DNA of 8,190 nucleotides, from positions 1 to 8,190 of the forward strand of contig JBGVOD010000027.1 in assembly GCA_045126215.1 (NCBI GenBank). The letters are read 5' to 3'. Below the pieces are notes generated by a model that was not told where the DNA came from, did no database searches, and saw only the letters and a program-made list of their open reading frames with translations. How positions within the stretch are numbered: the first letter of the stretch is position 1; the number at the start of each line of letters is the position of its first letter. A program made the translations under genes and the position numbers. Origin of the DNA: SVEL01 sp045126215. GTDB taxonomy: Bacteria; Bacillota; Clostridia; Lachnospirales; Lachnospiraceae. Positions 5,956 through 8,190 of this stretch are shown piece by piece.

Positions 5956-6736
5956 GTTGTTTTTCTTTTAAGTGTCTAAATGTTAAATAAATACCAAGAG
6001 GTAGAAGTAAGAGGCTTATCCATTGGGATGTTGAGAAAATCCATAAAAATCCTCTGTTTTCATCTCCTCTTAAAAATTCTAATATAAATCTTGCTATCGG
6101 GTAAATAATCAGATACAATCCTATACCTTGTCCTTCCTTCAATTTATTCTTTTTTACAAGGAAAAACAATAGAATAAAAATTAAAAATTCTACTAATGCT
6201 TCAACCAGCTGAACAGGAAATCTTGGAAATGCATTTATATTTTCAGCGGATTCGTTAGCTGGAAAATTTACTGCAAATAGTCCATGATATTCAATACCAT
6301 AGCAACATCCGCCTAAAAAACATCCTATTCTTCCAAAAGCATGCATAAGTGGAATAGAAGGAGCTGCAACATTCATAACCGGCCCAAGAGCAACATGAAA
6401 TTGCTTACAATAAATAATCATACCTATTGCACCACCAATAAGACCACCATAAAATACAAATCCAGAAAATCCATATATCAGAACAGCCCACGGATTTTCA
6501 AATATCAAGTACGAATGTTTGATAATATTTGGAAGAACAGTAATAAAATATAAAATCTTAGCTCCAACAATAACACCAATCATAACGTACACAGAGGAGA
6601 AAACGATGTCCTGTCTTGGCAGACCGCATTTAGGGGATAAATATACAGCTGAACAAACAGCCATAATCATACCTGCAACAGCTAGTAAGCCATACAATGG
6701 TAATTCGAAATCTCCTATATATAAAGATGGGTACAT
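5930..6736 (-). CDS. lgt: Prolipoprotein diacylglyceryl transferase family protein (268 aa)
   Basis: Lgt is an integral membrane enzyme that moves diacylglycerol from phosphatidylglycerol to the lipobox Cys of prolipoproteins. The protein has about seven hydrophobic segments. It shows Lgt-family landmarks: YGFSGFVFYGGLIGG (88-102), HAFGRIGCF (132-140) with Arg136, GGCCYG (142-147), and YPIARFILEFLRGDENRG (212-229) with Arg216 and Glu220. Compared with E. coli Lgt, His103 is replaced by Tyr (FYGG), Asn146 by Cys139 and Glu151 by Cys144. The family is clear, but it belongs to a Cys-rich variant branch and exact activity is less certain. AAAGGA (6745-6750) lies 8 nt before the ATG. The upstream NTPase gene ends 14 bp away, so the two form an operon. 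The last codons lie inside the bidirectional terminator. The charged C-terminal tail (about 254-268) is probably cytosolic. Confidence 0.9.
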   Translation of the reverse strand: MYPSLYIGDFELPLYGLLAVAGMIMAVCSAVYLSPKCGLPRQDIVFSSVYVMIGVIVGAKILYFITVLPNIIKHSYLIFENPWAVLIYGFSGFVFYGGLIGGAIGMIIYCKQFHVALGPVMNVAAPSIPLMHAFGRIGCFLGGCCYGIEYHGLFAVNFPANESAENINAFPRFPVQLVEALVEFLIFILLFFLVKKNKLKEGQGIGLYLIIYPIARFILEFLRGDENRGFLWIFSTSQWISLLLLPLGIYLTFRHLKEKQHKENEELS

Positions 6737-6750
6737 AAAATTAGTCCTTT

Positions 6751-7278
6751 TTATTTAATTTTGTCTTCAATATTTGCTTCAATTTCATCTTGTGACATAT
6801 TGTCCATATCGTAAAGTAAGATATCACGTCTTCTTTTGATTTCTGAATTGAATTCAGATGGAACATTCTTCATAAGAATAAAAACCGTTCTGTCACTATT
6901 TAAAATTTCATTTATTTTTTCTACAAAAGCAGGAGAAGCATCTTCGCCACGTCCAAGTTCGTCTAAAATTATAGCATCGTATTCATCAGTTGGTTTGTTT
7001 AGAACATCACTTAAACATTTTACACCAAAAGTATCATATACTTCTGTAAGATTGATTCTGTGCTTGCTTTTTAATACAGTCTGTACTGGAATGTTGTTAT
7101 GATATCCTTCAACATCTTCAATACTCTGCATATAGTATCCTTTAAATTCATTTTCAAATTGAATGCTGTGCATTCTATATCCTATAGTTCTAAGATTGTA
7201 TTTTTCAATAATTGAATCCATAAGATATGACTTCCCTGTATTGGATTTACCAATAATAACAAATTTGTTTGGTTTCAT
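6751..7278 (-). CDS. THEP1-like P-loop NTPase (175 aa)
   Basis: A small soluble NTP-binding protein. Walker A is GKSNTGKS at residues 10-17, and the Walker B-like strand with its acidic pair is IILDELGRGE at 103-112. The order of elements (P-loop, then GYRMHS, a middle segment ending KHRINLTEVYDTFGVKCL, the DELGRGE strand, then a C-terminal helix and FILMKN strand) resembles the nucleoside-triphosphatase THEP1 family. No kinase lid or helicase motif is visible. Substrate and role are unknown; THEP1 proteins hydrolyse several NTPs in vitro, but their cell role is unclear. The ATG at 7278 is supported by GGAGGG (7284-7289) 5 nt upstream. It is the first gene of the operon with lgt, under a perfect-consensus promoter, which suggests steady expression. 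A link to lipoprotein processing is only positional. Confidence 0.82.
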   Translation of the reverse strand: MKPNKFVIIGKSNTGKSYLMDSIIEKYNLRTIGYRMHSIQFENEFKGYYMQSIEDVEGYHNNIPVQTVLKSKHRINLTEVYDTFGVKCLSDVLNKPTDEYDAIILDELGRGEDASPAFVEKINEILNSDRTVFILMKNVPSEFNSEIKRRRDILLYDMDNMSQDEIEANIEDKIK

Positions 7279-7315
7279 AATAGCCCTCCATTTATTACAA
7301 TGCCATACCTTAAAA

Positions 7316-7344
7316 ATTATACGAATTTTAGTGCATTATGTCAA
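7316..7344 (-). promoter_or_regulatory. Perfect-consensus SigA promoter of the NTPase-lgt operon
   Basis: On the - strand TTGACA (7344-7339), exactly 17 bp, then TATAAT (7321-7316) match the SigA consensus at all 12 positions. The start is expected near 7309, giving a leader of about 30 nt. A second TTGACA lies 12 bp upstream (7356-7351), so the -35 region is a direct repeat of TTTGACAT-like sequence. Confidence 0.92.
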
Positions 7345-7379
7345 ATCAAATGTCAAAATTTATGTATTTTTATACTATA

Positions 7380-7922
7380 TTAAAACGAGGAACGAGCTCC
7401 ATATTTCATATTATAATTTCCAATACACTGTGTAATGATTCTTATTGCTTCATCAGGACCACCGAATTCATCAACCTGTGTTTCTTTTCCTTCAAGATCC
7501 TTATATACATTAAAGAAATGTTTGATTTCTTCAAAGATATGTTGTGGAAGTTCGGCAATATCTGTATAGCTGTTGTATGTTGGATCATTTGCAGGAATTG
7601 CAATAATCTTTTCATCACCCATTCCGTTATCAAGCATTTTCATAACACCTATAGGATAACATTTAACCAATGTAAGTGGTTCAAGTGGTTCACTACAAAG
7701 AACTAATACATCAAGAGGATCCTTGTCATCGCCATATGTACGTGGAATAAAACCATAGTTTGCAGGATAATGGGTGGACGTATAAAGAATACGGTCTAAA
7801 ACTATTAAGCCTGTTTCTTTGTCCAGTTCATATTTCTTTTTGCTTCCTTTTGAAATCTCAATAACTGCCATAAATTCAGTTGGATTTATTCTGTCAGGAT
7901 TAATGTCATGCCAAATGTTCAT
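7380..7922 (-). CDS. ppa: Family I inorganic pyrophosphatase (180 aa)
   Basis: This soluble Mg2+-dependent enzyme splits pyrophosphate to two phosphates, pulling biosynthetic reactions forward. The family I signature DKDPLD is at residues 66-71, giving the metal-binding Asp66, Asp68 and Asp71. Other active-site residues align with the E. coli enzyme: Glu22 (VIEI), Lys30-Tyr-Glu (KYELDKETG), Arg44, YPANYGFIP (52-60), Asp98, Asp103 and HFFNVYKDLEG with Tyr140-Lys141. Length is normal for a bacterial family I enzyme. AGGAAGG (7932-7938) lies 9 nt before the ATG. It has its own promoter (7976-8003), and no clear terminator separates it from the downstream NTPase-lgt operon, which has a separate promoter. 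Some read-through is therefore possible. Presence beside a PPi-using phosphofructokinase is notable, since the two compete for PPi. Confidence 0.96.
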   Translation of the reverse strand: MNIWHDINPDRINPTEFMAVIEISKGSKKKYELDKETGLIVLDRILYTSTHYPANYGFIPRTYGDDKDPLDVLVLCSEPLEPLTLVKCYPIGVMKMLDNGMGDEKIIAIPANDPTYNSYTDIAELPQHIFEEIKHFFNVYKDLEGKETQVDEFGGPDEAIRIITQCIGNYNMKYGARSSF

Positions 7923-7975
7923 ATAATTTTACCTTCCTTATATAACGTATTACAGGGTGAAAATACCTTTTTTTT

Positions 7976-8003
7976 AGTATACACAATTAAAATAATGTGT
8001 CAA
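7976..8003 (-). promoter_or_regulatory. SigA promoter of the pyrophosphatase gene
   Basis: On the - strand TTGACA (8003-7998), 16 bp, then TATACT (7981-7976): perfect -35 and five of six at -10, followed by an A-run. Predicted leader about 47 nt. Confidence 0.85.
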
Positions 8004-8095
8004 GAAATAATAATCAAGTCAAAAACTGCAAAATTGTAAAACGAAACAACATAAAATAGAGTAAAGATTTTGTCAGTTAAATAGAAAATAAAAAA

Positions 8096-8163
8096 GAGAG
8101 TAGTCTTGACTCCTTTGATATAATGGATTCGACTAAAAAAACATAATAAAGGAGACTACTCTC
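8096..8163 (+). promoter_or_regulatory. Hairpin that can hide the ribosome binding site of the right-edge gene
   Basis: GAGAGTAGTC (8096-8105) pairs perfectly with GACTACTCTC (8154-8163). After a five-base bulge (TTGAC, 8106-8110), TCCTTT (8111-8116) pairs with AAAGGA (8148-8153). This 16-bp interaction covers the whole Shine-Dalgarno AAAGGAG (8148-8154) and ends at the base before the ATG. A transcript started at the internal promoter would lack the left arm and leave the site free. Confidence 0.75.
8116..8124 (+). promoter_or_regulatory. Extended -10 promoter of the right-edge gene
   Basis: TGATATAAT is a perfect extended -10 element (TGn-TATAAT). No good -35 is seen at the expected place (8096-8101 reads GAGAGT). 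Transcription should start near 8131, downstream of the hairpin's left arm, about 33 nt before the ATG. Confidence 0.65.
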
Positions 8164-8190
8164 ATGACTATTGTATCATTATTAGACGTA
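8164..8190 (+). CDS. Start of an unidentified gene, cut by the window edge
   Basis: The ATG at 8164 opens MTIVSLLDV and runs off the window after nine codons. AAAGGAG (8148-8154) lies 9 nt upstream, and a promoter and hairpin precede it. Nine residues are too few to name a family. The RBS-hiding hairpin is of the kind that protects transposase genes from outside transcription, so a transposase is a reasonable guess, not a finding. Confidence 0.6.

Noticed and set aside
7313..7329. AAAATT/AATTTT hairpin as terminator of the pyrophosphatase gene
   Set aside because: The stem is only six A-T pairs, has no U-tract in the right place, and overlaps the consensus promoter of the next operon.
7338..7706. 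122-codon + strand reading frame opposite the pyrophosphatase gene
   Set aside because: It lies antisense to a clear family I pyrophosphatase. Its translation is Ile/Phe/Cys rich without motifs, and no ribosome binding site is seen.
8106..8124. TTGACT (8106) with TATAAT (8119) as a standard promoter
   Set aside because: The spacer is only 7 bp; the extended -10 reading TGATATAAT explains the site better.

Overview
The window reads as chromosomal DNA of a low-GC Gram-positive anaerobe, most likely a Clostridia member and plausibly Lachnospiraceae. The reasons are AT-rich intergenic DNA, strong AGGAG/AAAGGA ribosome binding sites, SigA-type promoters, a PPi-type phosphofructokinase, and a Cys-rich Lgt variant. 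The genus cannot be fixed from the sequence alone.

Layout. On the + strand, positions 2-1456 hold IMP dehydrogenase (guaB), closed by a clear intrinsic terminator (1475-1511). An 888-bp gene-free stretch follows (1457-2344). Most of it is a previously unlabelled tandem array (about 1534-2106): six units of 95-96 bp, each carrying a fixed-length 41-bp inverted repeat with a conserved centre. After it come a MITE-like inverted repeat (2120-2200) and a CTCTATAT low-complexity run. Next is a two-gene operon: a cytosolic GAF-PAS-GGDEF-EAL cyclic-di-GMP protein (2345-4576), then 15 bp later a PPi-dependent 6-phosphofructokinase (4592-5824). The phosphofructokinase stop codon lies inside a 21-bp, four-copy tandem repeat. 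A perfect 20-bp-stem bidirectional terminator (5913-5955) then separates the converging gene blocks.

On the - strand, reading leftward, are a family I inorganic pyrophosphatase (7922-7380) with its own promoter; a THEP1-like P-loop NTPase (7278-6751) driven by a perfect-consensus TTGACA-N17-TATAAT promoter; and, in the same operon 14 bp later, an Lgt-family prolipoprotein diacylglyceryl transferase (6736-5930).

At the right edge a + strand gene begins (8164, only nine codons visible). It is preceded by an extended -10 promoter lying inside a long hairpin that would hide the ribosome binding site in read-through transcripts. That arrangement is known from transposase genes, so a mobile element may begin here.

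Working together: guaB feeds GTP synthesis, and GTP is the substrate for cyclic-di-GMP. The cyclic-di-GMP enzyme is co-transcribed with a glycolytic enzyme that spends PPi, while a pyrophosphatase that destroys PPi sits nearby on the opposite strand. Any functional link among these beyond the two operons is inference. The most novel objects are the 95-bp array, the cyclic-di-GMP/phosphofructokinase pairing with its Cys-rich PAS domain, and the right-edge hairpin.
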